NCBI GenBank assembly: GCA_945883845.1
Contig: CAMCYI010000007.1
Coordinates: 62,001 to 126,000 of the forward strand
Length of the DNA: 64,000 bases
Reading direction: 5' to 3'
Origin: Bacteriovorax stolpii
GTDB taxonomy: Bacteria > Bdellovibrionota > Bacteriovoracia > Bacteriovoracales > Bacteriovoracaceae
Shown here: in pieces, positions 1 through 9,681 of the stretch
How the letters are laid out: each line of letters begins with the position of its first letter
Numbering within the stretch: the stretch's first letter is position 1
Notes under the pieces: model-generated
The model's input: only the letters and a program-made list of their open reading frames with translations
Database searches by the model: none
What the model was told of the DNA's origin: nothing
Position numbers and translations under genes: made by a program

Positions 1-132
1 ATTCACAAATCCGAACGAAATACCGGCTATGGCGACGAGCAGTAGAATGAATTCCACGAGGGCCTGACCCCTATGCTTGAGGAGTTTTGAGCGCAATCTT
101 AAATGTGTCGACAGCATTTGCCATGTCTTCAT
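1..132 (-). CDS. TadE/Flp-type pseudopilin-like protein (N-terminal fragment, runs off the window)
   Basis: Only the first 44 codons are present; the gene continues past base 1. The protein starts with a basic cytoplasmic stretch, then the motif GQALVEF at residues 22-28, followed by a hydrophobic helix (ILLLVAIAGISF). A glycine followed by a glutamate at mature position +5 and a hydrophobic stem is the hallmark of class III prepilins and TadE/TadF pseudopilins, cut by a TadV-type prepilin peptidase. I infer a component of a tight-adherence pilus. The start at 132 is the first ATG; no clear Shine-Dalgarno precedes it. It diverges from the thioredoxin-like gene, with only 36 bases between them. 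Confidence 0.6.
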   Translation of the reverse strand, partial: MKTWQMLSTHLRLRSKLLKHRGQALVEFILLLVAIAGISFGFVN

Positions 133-168
133 ATTCAGTACCATTTAGGGTAGGATCAGGACGAACTT

Positions 169-732
169 ATGGATAAAAAAACACAAAAATTCATTCCTCT
201 TCTTCTCTTTATTTTAGCCTTCACGGGCTTTCTTTCCACACAAATTATCTGGGACACCTTTAAGCTTAACGCTGAACAGGTAGATGAGGGGAAACAAAAA
301 CACTCCGTTTATGAGACTGCCTTCCAAGGCCTTAATTTGACGACTTCTGCGAAGGAGATCATCGAACTCAAGAATGAGAAGGCCCCCATTGTTGTCCTGA
401 ATTTCTGGGCATCATGGTGTCTCCCGTGTCTTAAGGAATTTCCGAGCCTCGTTAAATTTCAGGAGAAATACGCCGGTAAAGTCAAAGTCATCGGGATTAA
501 TGGGGACGAAGAAAACCCTGAAACAAACATAAAAAAAACAGAAGCAAAGTATAAGCTGAATTTCCCGTCAGTTATTGATCCAGACAGCACGATCTCAAAT
601 AAGTTCCTCGTCACAACGTATCCAGTTTCAATTGTCTTTTATAAAGGCAAAGTGATCTACGAAAATAAGAAGCTTCACGACTTCATGGACACAGAGTTTC
701 TGGCCCTCATCGATGAAAATCTAAAAAATTAA
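169..732 (+). CDS. TlpA/ResA-like membrane-anchored thioredoxin
   Basis: A 187-residue protein with one N-terminal hydrophobic anchor (about residues 8-28) and a thioredoxin fold outside the cytoplasmic membrane. The redox motif is W-C-L-P-C at residues 83-87, preceded by the typical NFWAS strand. The segment TTYPVSIVFYKGK supplies the cis-proline loop seen in the TlpA/ResA/DsbE group. Members reduce disulfides in apocytochrome c or other exported proteins; nothing here identifies the substrate, since no cytochrome maturation genes are nearby. The ATG at 169 follows an AGGATCAGG ribosome site. It ends exactly where the opposing hutI begins its stop codon. Confidence 0.85.
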   Translation: MDKKTQKFIPLLLFILAFTGFLSTQIIWDTFKLNAEQVDEGKQKHSVYETAFQGLNLTTSAKEIIELKNEKAPIVVLNFWASWCLPCLKEFPSLVKFQEKYAGKVKVIGINGDEENPETNIKKTEAKYKLNFPSVIDPDSTISNKFLVTTYPVSIVFYKGKVIYENKKLHDFMDTEFLALIDENLKN

Positions 733-1950
733 TTACGGTAAAGAAACAGAGAGATTTCGTCCCCAGCTGTAAGTGACCTGTGACAATGTCTCAGTCTTGA
801 ACAGCGTGAAGCGTGGATTTAGTCCGGCCTGAATAGCACCTTGAGAATGCAGCCCGAGAGCGTGGGCCGCATTGAGAGTTATGGCGGTCCATAGTTCGGC
901 CTGATTCAGTTTCAACTGTTGAGCTGAGACTGAAGCAATCAGCAGAAGATTATCGCAATGACATGAGCCAGGATTAAAATCTGAAGCTAGGGCAAGCTTG
1001 AGGCCCGCATCCAGCATTCTTCTTGCCGGTGCCAATGGCTTACCGATAAAGAAAGCAGTTCCCGGCAGCAGTGTTGCCACTGTCTGGGATTTTTTTAACG
1101 CCTCAATTGATGAATCAGAAATTTTCAATAAATGGTCGGCGCTCAAACAATGAAACCGGGCAGCGATTTCGGCACCATGGTTATCATTGAGTTCATCAGC
1201 ATGTAGCTTGCGTGAAATACCTAAAGACCTGGCATGAGAGAAGAGTGCTTCAGTATCCTCAGTGGTGAAATAATTTTTCTCGTGAAAAATATCTACAGCA
1301 TCAATGACATCAAGGGGGGCCAGTTCTGTCAGGAGAGGAAAAACGACTTCCTTCATGTAATCAGCTGATGATGCGAAACTCTTTGGCACATCATGAGCCG
1401 CGAGAAACGTATTTCGGATTTGTATTTTAGGGGCATATTTCTTTTTCAGGCGATCAATGATGAGAGAAAGTGCTTTTTCCTTTGCATAATTTAATCCGTA
1501 GCCTGATTTAATTTCTATAGAACCCACACCATAAGAGTGAATACGTTCAATGCGTTCGCATGCTTTCTGGAATAATTCATCTGGAGATGCGGCGTTGGTC
1601 TCTTTCATCGTGAAGAGAATTCCGCCACCACGCTTAGCAATTTCCTCGTAACTTGTTCCGTTGAGGCGATCAGCATATTCACTCGAACGATCGCCACCGA
1701 AAATCAGATGCGTATGAGAATCGACGATCTCCGGAGTAAGGACATGACCAGTGAGATTAAAACTTTTCTCTTTAGAGTATTCTGTTGGAAGCTGGTCATC
1801 AGATCCGGCCCAGAGAATGGAATGATCGTCGAAGACAACGGCAGCTGATTCTATGATGCCGAGATCTTCAGGTAATAGGTGACGGCCGTCTTTCTGAAGA
1901 CATGGAGAGAGCGTGACCAATTGATTGAGGTGACGATAGACCTTGATCAT
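733..1950 (-). CDS. hutI: imidazolonepropionase
   Basis: HutI hydrolyses 4-imidazolone-5-propanoate to N-formimino-L-glutamate, the third step of histidine degradation. The 405-residue length fits the family. Metal-binding SHTH lies at residues 78-81, and later amidohydrolase landmarks include KSGYG, HADE, SADHLL and ALASDFNPG. hutU and hutH lie upstream on the same strand, separated from hutI by a small exported-protein gene. No gene for removing the formimino group (hutG or hutF) is in the window. There is no Shine-Dalgarno before the ATG; instead a CATAAT hexamer ends six bases before it, so the message may be leaderless. Confidence 0.95.
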   Translation of the reverse strand: MIKVYRHLNQLVTLSPCLQKDGRHLLPEDLGIIESAAVVFDDHSILWAGSDDQLPTEYSKEKSFNLTGHVLTPEIVDSHTHLIFGGDRSSEYADRLNGTSYEEIAKRGGGILFTMKETNAASPDELFQKACERIERIHSYGVGSIEIKSGYGLNYAKEKALSLIIDRLKKKYAPKIQIRNTFLAAHDVPKSFASSADYMKEVVFPLLTELAPLDVIDAVDIFHEKNYFTTEDTEALFSHARSLGISRKLHADELNDNHGAEIAARFHCLSADHLLKISDSSIEALKKSQTVATLLPGTAFFIGKPLAPARRMLDAGLKLALASDFNPGSCHCDNLLLIASVSAQQLKLNQAELWTAITLNAAHALGLHSQGAIQAGLNPRFTLFKTETLSQVTYSWGRNLSVSLP

Positions 1951-1976
1951 AAAGCTATTATGCCATGGTCAGAAGT

Positions 1977-2282
1977 TTAAAAGCAGGGTTTTTTTAGAGG
2001 GAGAACTGGTTTTTCGGTGAGGCCTGTAACGAAAATTCTTTTGTTGTCTGAAGACCTATAGGCGTTCGCCTTGAACCATACGACAACCGATGGAGAGAGC
2101 AGCTTGTTATCAATTTCAAGAGGAGTAATTGAACTTTCATCAAGTTCTGCGTCCTGGGCGATTGCTTTGTCTTCAAGCTTGGCGATGACGACGGATTTGC
2201 ATTCTTCGACGATTTCATTAACGTCGAAGGCGTGGCCTGTTAGGCTCGAAAGCATTAGCAATGTTGTGAGCAAAACTTTCAT
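1977..2282 (-). CDS. small exported protein of unknown function
   Basis: I do not recognise this 101-residue protein. It begins with a clear signal peptide (MKVLLTTLLMLSSLTGHA, cleavage near residue 18) and leaves a mature protein of about 80 residues with two cysteines, one near the start and one next to last, which could form a disulfide. The ATG at 2282 sits behind a strong GGAGG; an upstream in-frame TTG at 2285 is less likely. It lies between hutU and hutI on the same strand, 116 bases after hutU, so co-transcription is possible but not shown. A TTGACA hexamer lies in that gap without a convincing -10 partner. Confidence 0.6.
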   Translation of the reverse strand: MKVLLTTLLMLSSLTGHAFDVNEIVEECKSVVIAKLEDKAIAQDAELDESSITPLEIDNKLLSPSVVVWFKANAYRSSDNKRIFVTGLTEKPVLPLKKPCF

Positions 2283-2398
2283 CAAATCCTCCGGCGCTTA
2301 AGAATACACCGGGAACGGATTTAGAAGGAAAGTTTCCGACGTAAGTCTGGAAAATATCCCTGTCAAAAGTTTAAACACTATCCGCTAATTTTGCGAAA

Positions 2399-4060
2399 TC
2401 AGAGGGAGGGAAATTTTATTTTTGTGTCCTTGCTTTTAGCAACGTCGAGGGCGATCTCGTATCCGGCGTCTGCATGACGGACAATTCCCATGCCAGAATC
2501 TGAATTGAGGACTCGTGAAAGACGTATATCCATCTCCGGAGTTCCGTCACAAACGATAACCATGCCGGAATGCTGTGAGTATCCCATTCCTACACCACCC
2601 CCGTGGTGAAGTGAAATCCAGCTCGCACCATTGTTAATGTTGATCATGGCATTCAGCAGGGGCCAGTCAGAGACCGCATCTGATCCATCTTTCATGGCTT
2701 CAGTTTCACGGTTCGGACTTGCGACACTTCCGCAATCCAGATGATCACGACCGATCACGATGGGTGCTTTTACTTTCTTTTCGCGAACAAGTTTATTGAA
2801 CAGGAGAGCTGCTTTTTCCCGGTCTCCGTATTTCAGCCAGCAGATACGAGCTGGCAATCCCTGAAATTGAATCATGCGACCGGCCTTATCGAGCCAGTTG
2901 ATCATGGATTTATTTTCAGGGAAGAGTTCCTTGATGGCCTCATCGGTCACTCTGATATCATCCGGATCTCCCGAGAGAGCGACCCAACGAAATGGACCTG
3001 AGCCTTCACAGAACAGCGGACGAATGTAAGCAGGGACGAATCCCGGGAACGAGAAGGCGTCTTTCACGCCGACTTTCTGGGCACCGGCACGAAGGTTGTT
3101 TCCGTAGTCGAAAACGTGCGAACCTTTCTTTTTGAACGCAATCATCACGCGTACATGCTGACCCATCGTCTCGTAAGAATATTCTGTGTATTTTTGTGGA
3201 TTCGTTTTTCTAAGATCTACTGCTTCGGCCAATGTCATTCCTGCCGGAACATAACCGTTAAGCGGATCGTGTGCTGAGGTTTGGTCTGTCACCAAATCCG
3301 GTAGAACTCCCTTATCGAGGACGTACTCAAAGAAGTCGACAGCATTTCCGACCACGCCTATAGAGAGTGCTTCACTATTTTTCTTCGCCTTCAGGGCAAT
3401 ATCAAGTGCCTCATCAAAACTATTCGCGAGAACATCCAGATATTTTGTCTTAAGACGTTTTTCAATCCGGGTAGGATCGACATCACAGATGAGACAAACT
3501 CCTTCGGCCATCTTGACTGCAAGAGGCTGAGCTCCACCCATTCCACCGGTACCGGCAGTCAGAACAAGCTTGCCTTTGAGTGTTGAGTTCTCGCCCCAGT
3601 GCTTTCTGGCCGCAGCCATGAATGTTTCATAGGTTCCCTGGAGAATTCCCTGGGTTCCGATATAAATCCACGATCCGGCCGTCATCTGGCCGTACATCAT
3701 GAGACCTTCGTCTTTTAATTTATTGAAGTGATCCCAGTTGGCCCAATGAGGAACAAGGTTTGAGTTTGCGATAAGAACACGAGGGCCCTGAGGATTGCTC
3801 GGGAAAACAGCAACAGGCTTTCCTGATTGTACGATCAGTGTTTCATCGTTTTCAAGATTCTTAAGCGCCGTAATAAGATCGTTAAGCGCTTTATGATTAC
3901 GAGCAGCCTGGCCATTCCCGCCGTATACGATGAGATTGTCACGATCTTCAGCGACGTCGGGATGAAGGTTATTTAAAAGGCAACGAAGTGCCGCTTCCTG
4001 ATGCCAACCCTTACAAGTAAGTTTGTCGCCCGTAGGTGGAAGTGGAATTTGCTGAGTCAT
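2399..4060 (-). CDS. hutU: urocanate hydratase
   Basis: HutU converts urocanate to imidazolonepropionate using tightly bound NAD+ as an electrophile. The 553-residue protein matches the family length when translation starts at the ATG at 4060, which has a good AAGGAG ten bases upstream; a longer reading to 4174 would run back into hutH and is rejected. The NAD-binding glycine motif [11 protein letters not shown] and the active-site region [12 protein letters not shown] are present, as is [15 protein letters not shown]. It starts 10 bases after the end of hutH, so the two are certainly co-transcribed. Confidence 0.97.
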   Translation of the reverse strand: MTQQIPLPPTGDKLTCKGWHQEAALRCLLNNLHPDVAEDRDNLIVYGGNGQAARNHKALNDLITALKNLENDETLIVQSGKPVAVFPSNPQGPRVLIANSNLVPHWANWDHFNKLKDEGLMMYGQMTAGSWIYIGTQGILQGTYETFMAAARKHWGENSTLKGKLVLTAGTGGMGGAQPLAVKMAEGVCLICDVDPTRIEKRLKTKYLDVLANSFDEALDIALKAKKNSEALSIGVVGNAVDFFEYVLDKGVLPDLVTDQTSAHDPLNGYVPAGMTLAEAVDLRKTNPQKYTEYSYETMGQHVRVMIAFKKKGSHVFDYGNNLRAGAQKVGVKDAFSFPGFVPAYIRPLFCEGSGPFRWVALSGDPDDIRVTDEAIKELFPENKSMINWLDKAGRMIQFQGLPARICWLKYGDREKAALLFNKLVREKKVKAPIVIGRDHLDCGSVASPNRETEAMKDGSDAVSDWPLLNAMININNGASWISLHHGGGVGMGYSQHSGMVIVCDGTPEMDIRLSRVLNSDSGMGIVRHADAGYEIALDVAKSKDTKIKFPSL

Positions 4061-4070
4061 AAAAATCTCC

Positions 4071-5627
4071 TTAAGCGAGAGGACCGATAACGGATTCAAC
4101 CTCAGAAACAATTTCTTCGGATTGAAGAAGGCGAGCAAGATTCTCAATGTCCTTGTAAAAAACCCGGTCTTCATGAATCGGCTGAACGTGTTTACGTACG
4201 AGAGTCATGACTTTTTCGAGGGCGGGTGATGTTTTCAAAGGGCGCAAAAACTCAAGGCCCTGAGTATTGCAAAGAAGTTCGATTGCAAGTCCGTGCTGGA
4301 CGTTATTCACAACCTCCAGAAGTTTTCTTCCGGAAGTCACCCCCATCGAAACGTGATCTTCTTTATCGGTTGATGTCGGGATCGAATCCACAGAAGCGGG
4401 ATGGCAGAGATATTTATTCTCTGAAGCGAGTGCGGCCATCGTCACATGTGCGATCATTAGCCCGGAATTGAGGCCGGAGTTTTTCGTGAGAAACGCTGGA
4501 AGATCCGAGAAGCTCGGGTTCATCATCTTCTCAACTCTTCTTTCGGCAATACTGCAGATTTCAGCGAGTCCCATGGCCAGGTAATCCATCATGAGAGCAA
4601 GAGCTTCACCATGAAAGTTACCGCCGGAAATAACATCACCTGTTTCAATGAAGACGAGTGGATTATCTGTGACTGAGTTCAATTCAATCGTAAGAACTTC
4701 TTCCGCGTGGCGAAGTGTCTGTCGGCAAGCTCCGTGAACCTGTGGAATACAGCGGAGTGAATATGCATCCTGAACTTTGCCGTCTTCTTTGTGAGAAACA
4801 ACGATCTCAGAACCTTTGATGATTTTTAAAAGATTGCGAGAAACATCGAGCTGGCCTGGTTGCGGCTTCAGGAGAGAAATACGCTCATCAAAGGCGGAGG
4901 CAGTGCCTCGTACAGCATCGAGAGTCAGGCATGAAATGATATCGGCTTGCTTCATGATTCGTTTGGCATCTACGAAAGCGAGACAGCCCAGTGCCAACAT
5001 CACCGACGTTCCATTAATCAGAGCGAGACCATCTTTAGGTCCAAGCTTCGCCGGCACTTTACCAATCTGATGGATCGCGAAGTCTGAACGTACAATTTTT
5101 CCTTCGAATTCCACATCACCTTCACCGATAAGGGCCAGGGCAACGTGTGATAGTGGTGCAAGATCTCCAGATGCGCCGACACTTCCTTTTTCTGGAATGA
5201 CAGGTGTGATGCCATAGTTGATGAAGTCGAGAAGGAGAGCAATCGTTTCAGGTGTTAAACCTGAATAACCCTGGATGAGGCAGTTCGCGCGGGAGAGCAT
5301 GATCGCACGGGATACTTCACGCGAGAATGGACGGCCAACACCTGTACAGTGAGAGCGGATAAGATTGTATTGCAATTGCTCAAGGTCTTCCGCCGCAATT
5401 TGCATTGAGGCGAGAGCACCAAAGCCCGTGTTGATTCCGTAAACAGGCTTGCCCTTCTTCACGATATCCATCACGACCTGGCGGGACTTCTTCATTTTTT
5501 CGAGAGAGTTACTGTCGATCGAAAGTTTCACTTGTCCGGTCTTTGCACGCGCAATGGATGTCAGTTCATCAATCGTAAGATTTAAACCTGTGAGCTCATA
5601 AGTTTGGGCCTGAGAAAAATTCGTCAT
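4071..5627 (-). CDS. hutH: histidine ammonia-lyase
   Basis: HutH removes ammonia from histidine to give urocanate, the entry step of histidine catabolism. The Ala-Ser-Gly triplet at residues 152-154 ([13 protein letters not shown]) forms the MIO electrophile. The N-terminal YGINTGFG and the later FHGEALA region are family landmarks, and 518 residues is normal length. It begins only 8 bases after the rpe stop codon with an AAGG ribosome site, which places histidine degradation at the end of a run that includes the housekeeping genes def, fmt and rpe. There is no room for a private promoter except inside rpe. Confidence 0.97.
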   Translation of the reverse strand: MTNFSQAQTYELTGLNLTIDELTSIARAKTGQVKLSIDSNSLEKMKKSRQVVMDIVKKGKPVYGINTGFGALASMQIAAEDLEQLQYNLIRSHCTGVGRPFSREVSRAIMLSRANCLIQGYSGLTPETIALLLDFINYGITPVIPEKGSVGASGDLAPLSHVALALIGEGDVEFEGKIVRSDFAIHQIGKVPAKLGPKDGLALINGTSVMLALGCLAFVDAKRIMKQADIISCLTLDAVRGTASAFDERISLLKPQPGQLDVSRNLLKIIKGSEIVVSHKEDGKVQDAYSLRCIPQVHGACRQTLRHAEEVLTIELNSVTDNPLVFIETGDVISGGNFHGEALALMMDYLAMGLAEICSIAERRVEKMMNPSFSDLPAFLTKNSGLNSGLMIAHVTMAALASENKYLCHPASVDSIPTSTDKEDHVSMGVTSGRKLLEVVNNVQHGLAIELLCNTQGLEFLRPLKTSPALEKVMTLVRKHVQPIHEDRVFYKDIENLARLLQSEEIVSEVESVIGPLA

Positions 5628-5635
5628 AAAAAACC

Positions 5636-6289
5636 TTAGCGGAGTTTATTCACGCGGGAGAGATAGTCTTTGTTGGGTTCAGAGAAGATGTAATTTCCAG
5701 CGACGAGATTGTTGGCCCCTGCCTGAATCAGGTAACCTGAGTTCTGGTCATTAATTCCGCCATCAACCTGAATCTGGAAATTGAATTTGTTTTCGTGACG
5801 AATTTTATCCAGTTCGATGACCTTGTCGACAATCTCAGGGATAAATTTCTGCCCACCAAATCCTGGATTAACACTCATGAGAAGCACGAGATCGACCTTG
5901 CCCCAGATGTACTTAGGCACAACCGAAAGTGGTGTTGATGGATTAAGTGAAATACCGACAGAGGGATAAGACTCTTTGATTTTTGCAATTAAGCGGTCGT
6001 GGTGAACTTCTGCTTCCCAATGGAAAGTGAAGTTATGGAGACCTACGTTTTTAAACGTATCAACGTAGAGATCCGGATTTGTGACCATGAAATGAGCGTC
6101 GAGTTTGTGCTTACTGACTGTCTTAACTTTGTTGAGAACAGGCTCACCAAAGGTGAGGTTCGGAACAAAGTGGCCGTCCATGACATCAAGGTGAAGCCAG
6201 AGATCATCAACAGCGTTTAATCTTTCAAGCTCAGTCTTAAGTTCTAAAAAATTAACAGAGAGAAGGCTCGGAGAGATCGTAATCGACAT
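5636..6289 (-). CDS. rpe: ribulose-phosphate 3-epimerase
   Basis: Rpe interconverts ribulose 5-phosphate and xylulose 5-phosphate in the pentose phosphate pathway. The 217-residue TIM barrel carries HLDVMDGHFVPN (metal-binding His and catalytic Asp), the later VNPGFGGQKF segment and QVDGGIN near the C-terminus, all family signatures. It starts one base after the fmt stop (TAATATG), so it is translationally linked to fmt and followed by hutH after 8 bases. Confidence 0.95.
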   Translation of the reverse strand: MSITISPSLLSVNFLELKTELERLNAVDDLWLHLDVMDGHFVPNLTFGEPVLNKVKTVSKHKLDAHFMVTNPDLYVDTFKNVGLHNFTFHWEAEVHHDRLIAKIKESYPSVGISLNPSTPLSVVPKYIWGKVDLVLLMSVNPGFGGQKFIPEIVDKVIELDKIRHENKFNFQIQVDGGINDQNSGYLIQAGANNLVAGNYIFSEPNKDYLSRVNKLR

Positions 6290-6290
6290 A

Positions 6291-7235
6291 TTATTCCTTT
6301 CCGGTGCTGATAATGATTTCTGTTTTAATGCCGTTCAGAAGTTCGCGATCTGAGCAGGCCTTTTTTCCTTCAAGCTGGATCTCAGAAAGCCTGAGACTTC
6401 CGTCGAGACATCCGACAATCAAGGAGCCCATATCGTTTTGGGATTTCCCTGGTGCAATTTTGGCATGGTAATTTTCTGCGAGGAGAACCTTTAGGCGTTT
6501 TCCATTGAGAAAGCAGTAAGTGCCAGGCCAGGGATCTAGAGCGCGAACGAGATTAAGTATTTCCTGACGGGACTTATGGGCAAAATCGAGAAGACCATCT
6601 TCTTTCTTCAGTGTGGGAGCAAAAGAAACTTTCCCTTCATCCTGAGGAGTCTGGATCATTTTTTTATTGAGAATGATCTGAATCAGGTCATTCATCGCAA
6701 GTGCGGCCTGGTATTTTAAACGTGTATAGAGCTGGCCACCATTTTCTGTCGGAGAAATTGCGACCGTGTGAAAATGGACGAGGTCTCCAGCGTCCATTTT
6801 TTTGACCATCTTCTGGATCGAGACACCTGTTTCAGTGTCGCCATTCATGAGGGCATATTGAATCGGTGCAGCTCCACGATATTTTGGAAGAATGGAAGTG
6901 TGAATATTAAAACAACCGATCTTCGCGATGTTCAGGAGGTCTGTTCCAAGAAACTGGGCAAATGCGAGAACCACGATGAAATCAAGTTCCTCACTTTTTA
7001 ATTTATCGAGTAGTTCTGCTTCTTTATTCACATTTTCACATTGAACGAAAGGTATCTTGTGGGTCTTGGCGTACTCAATGACTTCTGGAGATTTTAAATC
7101 CATTCCGCGACCTGAGGGACGATCCGGCATAGAGATGACAAGACGAAGATCAATGTGCGGATGGTGGGCCAGCAAATCCAGAGTCGGAACAGAGAAATCC
7201 GGAGTTCCGCAAAACGCGACCCGAAATTTTTTCAT
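6291..7235 (-). CDS. fmt: methionyl-tRNA formyltransferase
   Basis: Fmt formylates initiator Met-tRNA from 10-formyl-tetrahydrofolate. The 314-residue protein has the N-terminal FCGTPDFSVPTL fold start, the catalytic region FNIHTSILPKYRGAAPI with Asn and His of the formyltransferase site, and the MDAGD loop. The C-terminal domain (from about residue 205) is the OB-like tRNA-binding part. Its ATG overlaps the def stop by four bases (ATGA), the classic def-fmt pairing that couples formylation of the initiator with later deformylation. Confidence 0.97.
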   Translation of the reverse strand: MKKFRVAFCGTPDFSVPTLDLLAHHPHIDLRLVISMPDRPSGRGMDLKSPEVIEYAKTHKIPFVQCENVNKEAELLDKLKSEELDFIVVLAFAQFLGTDLLNIAKIGCFNIHTSILPKYRGAAPIQYALMNGDTETGVSIQKMVKKMDAGDLVHFHTVAISPTENGGQLYTRLKYQAALAMNDLIQIILNKKMIQTPQDEGKVSFAPTLKKEDGLLDFAHKSRQEILNLVRALDPWPGTYCFLNGKRLKVLLAENYHAKIAPGKSQNDMGSLIVGCLDGSLRLSEIQLEGKKACSDRELLNGIKTEIIISTGKE

Positions 7236-7807
7236 CGTGCCGCCTTCTCTTTGGCCATTTTCTTTTTGTAGAAATTCTTTTTGAGGTTACTCAGTCGTTC
7301 GATGAAGACGATCCCTTCAAGATGATCGTTCTCATGCTGGATGCAGATTGAAAGCATGTCATCAGCTTCCATTTCTTCAAATTCGCCTTTCAGGTTTTGA
7401 TACTTCACGTGAACTGCCTGATAGCGTTTCACTTCTTCGTATACACCGGGAACCGAGAGACAACCTTCTTCATAAGTCGTTGTTCCGCTGTTTCCTGTGA
7501 GGACAGGATTGATAAACACTTTGGGATTGAAGTTAGAAAGTTTCCAGTCGTCTTCGCCACGCGAGTTGGTCATTTCTTCGCGATCGTATTCAACATCAAG
7601 AACAAAAAGGCGAAGGCTTTGTCCTACTTGTGGAGCAGCGAGACCAATCCCGGGAGCATGATACATAGTGAAAAGCATGTCTTTCACCAGCTTCTGCAAG
7701 CCAGGTCCAAAATCGGTGACTTCCGAGGCCTTCTTTGAAAGGACAGGATCAGGGTATTTAACGATCTCTAATTCGTCCCCTGCGAGTTCATATTTTTCAA
7801 GATTCAT
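7232..7807 (-). CDS. def: peptide deformylase
   Basis: Def removes the N-formyl group from nascent proteins. All three motifs are intact: GIGLAAPQVG at residues 53-62, EGCLSVP with the metal-binding Cys116, and QHENDH with His158, catalytic Glu159 and His162. The 191-residue length includes a short lysine-rich C-terminal tail. It heads a tightly packed def-fmt-rpe-hutH-hutU run. The start codon lacks a Shine-Dalgarno; a TATAAA hexamer inside a short inverted repeat lies just upstream, so a leaderless or very short-leader message is possible. Confidence 0.97.
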   Translation of the reverse strand: MNLEKYELAGDELEIVKYPDPVLSKKASEVTDFGPGLQKLVKDMLFTMYHAPGIGLAAPQVGQSLRLFVLDVEYDREEMTNSRGEDDWKLSNFNPKVFINPVLTGNSGTTTYEEGCLSVPGVYEEVKRYQAVHVKYQNLKGEFEEMEADDMLSICIQHENDHLEGIVFIERLSNLKKNFYKKKMAKEKAAR

Positions 7808-7808
7808 A

Positions 7809-7825
7809 GTGCTTTTTTATAGCAC
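7809..7825 (-). promoter_or_regulatory. inverted repeat with a -10-like hexamer just before def
   Basis: GTGCT and AGCAC flank a 7-base A/T spacer, making a perfect 5-bp inverted repeat one base from the def start codon. Read on the minus strand it contains TATAAA (7816-7821), a plausible -10 whose start point would fall at or near the ATG. No convincing -35 is present. It could be a promoter with an operator, or a leader hairpin if transcription starts further upstream in the lptF/G-like gene. Confidence 0.35.
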
Positions 7826-7839
7826 AATGGAGAATGAAA

Positions 7840-8934
7840 TTAAATTGAGAGTTTTCGATTCTTAAGGAAGGTCCATACGACGTAAAGCATGAAGACCGAG
7901 GGAACCAGACCAGTGGCGACAAGTGGAGGCAGTTTACCTGAGTTTCCGAAGGCAACTGATGAGCTGTAAAGTACCCAAAAGACGACAGTCGTTAAGAGGG
8001 TAATCACAACATTTAATCCAAATGAGCTGGAACGACGGTTCGGGTTAAAAATAGTGGATAGGGGAAGAAGGGCGAAAACCAGACAGGCAAGACTCAGGAA
8101 TACTTTGTTCCAGAGGATGACCTGATATTCTCCAATATTAATTCCCGTTTTAGACAGCTTTCCAATGAACTGGCGAAGCTTGAAAAAATTCAGGGTTGTA
8201 AGATCCGCTTCGAATTCTCCAAAGTCCTCAGGGCCCTCGCCCAGCTTCAATGTAAGATTTCCGCGAACCTGCTCCATGGGAAAAGCCGAAGAGTCGAGGT
8301 TGGTATATTCGATGGCATCCTTGAGTTGCCAGTGTTGATCACCGGCAAAAATCGCAGCACTCGAGCGAATGATTTTTACGCTGGTGTTTTGTTCAGAGAA
8401 AAAATAGATCTCAAAATCTTTCAGAGATTTTTTTTCGCGATCAAAATATGCAAACGAAGCGAAATAACCCTGTGATTTGTACCAGAACTTTCCGCCATCC
8501 AGGGAACTCCTCGTGAGGTACTTACCTTCATTCAGGCGGCTTTTTTGAATTTCCTGCCGTTTTATTTTATTCGCGTATGGTTCAAGATATCCAAGATTCA
8601 AAAACTGTAACCCTACAACAAAAAGTGAGCAACCAGCGACAAGAGCGTATATATGTGTAAAAGAAAAGCCAGCTGCGAGAATTGAAATTAATTCTGCGTG
8701 TGCTTTAAGTTTGTTGAATGAAAAAAGAGTGGCGACGAGACAACAAATTCCCAGCATCTTGCTCATGAGGTCCGGCATCTTCAGAGAGTATTCAAGAAGA
8801 ACACGTGGAACATCTTTACCCTGAAGGAATCCATTGATCAGATCAGCTGTTGAAATCAGGAGAAAAAGAACGACCACAGCACCGATGTAATTTTTAAACC
8901 ATTCCTTAATGATGATGCGCGAGATGAGGAGCAT
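7840..8934 (-). CDS. LptF/LptG family permease (YjgP/YjgQ)
   Basis: This 364-residue protein is an inner-membrane subunit of the lipopolysaccharide exporter. It shows the family plan: an N-terminal helix pair (IGAVVVLFLLISTADLING), a helix near residues 55-70, another near 95-115, a long periplasmic beta-jellyroll segment (about 120-260), and three C-terminal helices. The motif of acidic and small residues AELISILAAGFSFTHIY matches the conserved coupling region of LptF/LptG. I cannot decide between LptF and LptG. Its start overlaps the stop of the upstream gene by one base. Confidence 0.85.
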   Translation of the reverse strand: MLLISRIIIKEWFKNYIGAVVVLFLLISTADLINGFLQGKDVPRVLLEYSLKMPDLMSKMLGICCLVATLFSFNKLKAHAELISILAAGFSFTHIYALVAGCSLFVVGLQFLNLGYLEPYANKIKRQEIQKSRLNEGKYLTRSSLDGGKFWYKSQGYFASFAYFDREKKSLKDFEIYFFSEQNTSVKIIRSSAAIFAGDQHWQLKDAIEYTNLDSSAFPMEQVRGNLTLKLGEGPEDFGEFEADLTTLNFFKLRQFIGKLSKTGINIGEYQVILWNKVFLSLACLVFALLPLSTIFNPNRRSSSFGLNVVITLLTTVVFWVLYSSSVAFGNSGKLPPLVATGLVPSVFMLYVVWTFLKNRKLSI

Positions 8935-9650
8935 TATTTGATTATAAGCGGCAGGACCAGTTTTGAAAATAAAAGTAAGGCCGGTTTAATGATCAGACGC
9001 GAGAAATATCTCGCAGCAAAATGATGCTCATACTTCGGTACAACGATAGACGAGTGGCGATAGTAGGTTTCCACGATTTTCATCCCCCAGTGGCGTTCCA
9101 GCAGCCAGTCTTTTAACTGACGAAACTCGTGCGTAACGACGTCGTTCTCACCATAGCAGAAAGTCACAACGTAGCATTTCTTGGATTGAATAAAAATCTG
9201 CTGATAAGCGAGTCGAAAAGCCGCTTCGTTTTTAAAGCTTGCTTTCTTAAGCCATTTTCTCATGAGCTCCGAGTTCACAACCTGGTAAGGCTGGTTGGCA
9301 GAGAAATGAACGAATTGATCAAGGCATTTTCGGGACTCTTCGTGAAACTTCGGATGGGCATCGTACATACGGGCCATCTCAAAATAAAGATGGCTGATCA
9401 TGAGCATTTCAGTGAGTTCTTTTTTCTGATCAAAGTGCTGGATGCGAAGTGAGTAAATATCTTTTGCACGCTTGGCCTCTGAAAGAGTTTTCAGATAATC
9501 AGTCCAGCGAGCGAGCGCATTTCCCCAGTCACTCACGTCGAGAGATTCTTTTCCAAAACGAACAGTCGTAATCCGATTCTCGTATTTATGCTTGAGAACC
9601 AGGTTTCGCTCTCGTTCTTCACGGGCCGCCCTGCCGGTCTTATTACTCAT
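8934..9650 (-). CDS. protein with a C-terminal CFI-box-like domain
   Basis: A 238-residue protein with a charged, helical N-terminal half (about 1-150). Residues 159-167 read CYVVTFCYG and are followed by HEFRQLKDWLLERHWG, then ETYYRHS and a hydrophobic C-terminal segment (about 213-238). This order matches what I know as the CFI-box C-terminal domain: Cys-Phe-Ile-x-Thr-x-x-Tyr-Gly, then an Arg-rich helix, then a Tyr-Tyr pair and hydrophobic tail. The function of that domain is not established. It sits directly upstream of the LptF/G-like gene with one base of overlap, which hints at an envelope-related role. Confidence 0.55.
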   Translation of the reverse strand: MSNKTGRAAREERERNLVLKHKYENRITTVRFGKESLDVSDWGNALARWTDYLKTLSEAKRAKDIYSLRIQHFDQKKELTEMLMISHLYFEMARMYDAHPKFHEESRKCLDQFVHFSANQPYQVVNSELMRKWLKKASFKNEAAFRLAYQQIFIQSKKCYVVTFCYGENDVVTHEFRQLKDWLLERHWGMKIVETYYRHSSIVVPKYEHHFAARYFSRLIIKPALLLFSKLVLPLIIK

Positions 9651-9681
9651 ACGAGACTTATCGGATGAAAGTTGTAAGGGG

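Noticed and set aside
4060..4174. N-terminal extension of urocanate hydratase
   Set aside because: It would overlap hutH, adds residues not found in the family, and the ATG at 4060 has an ideal ribosome site.
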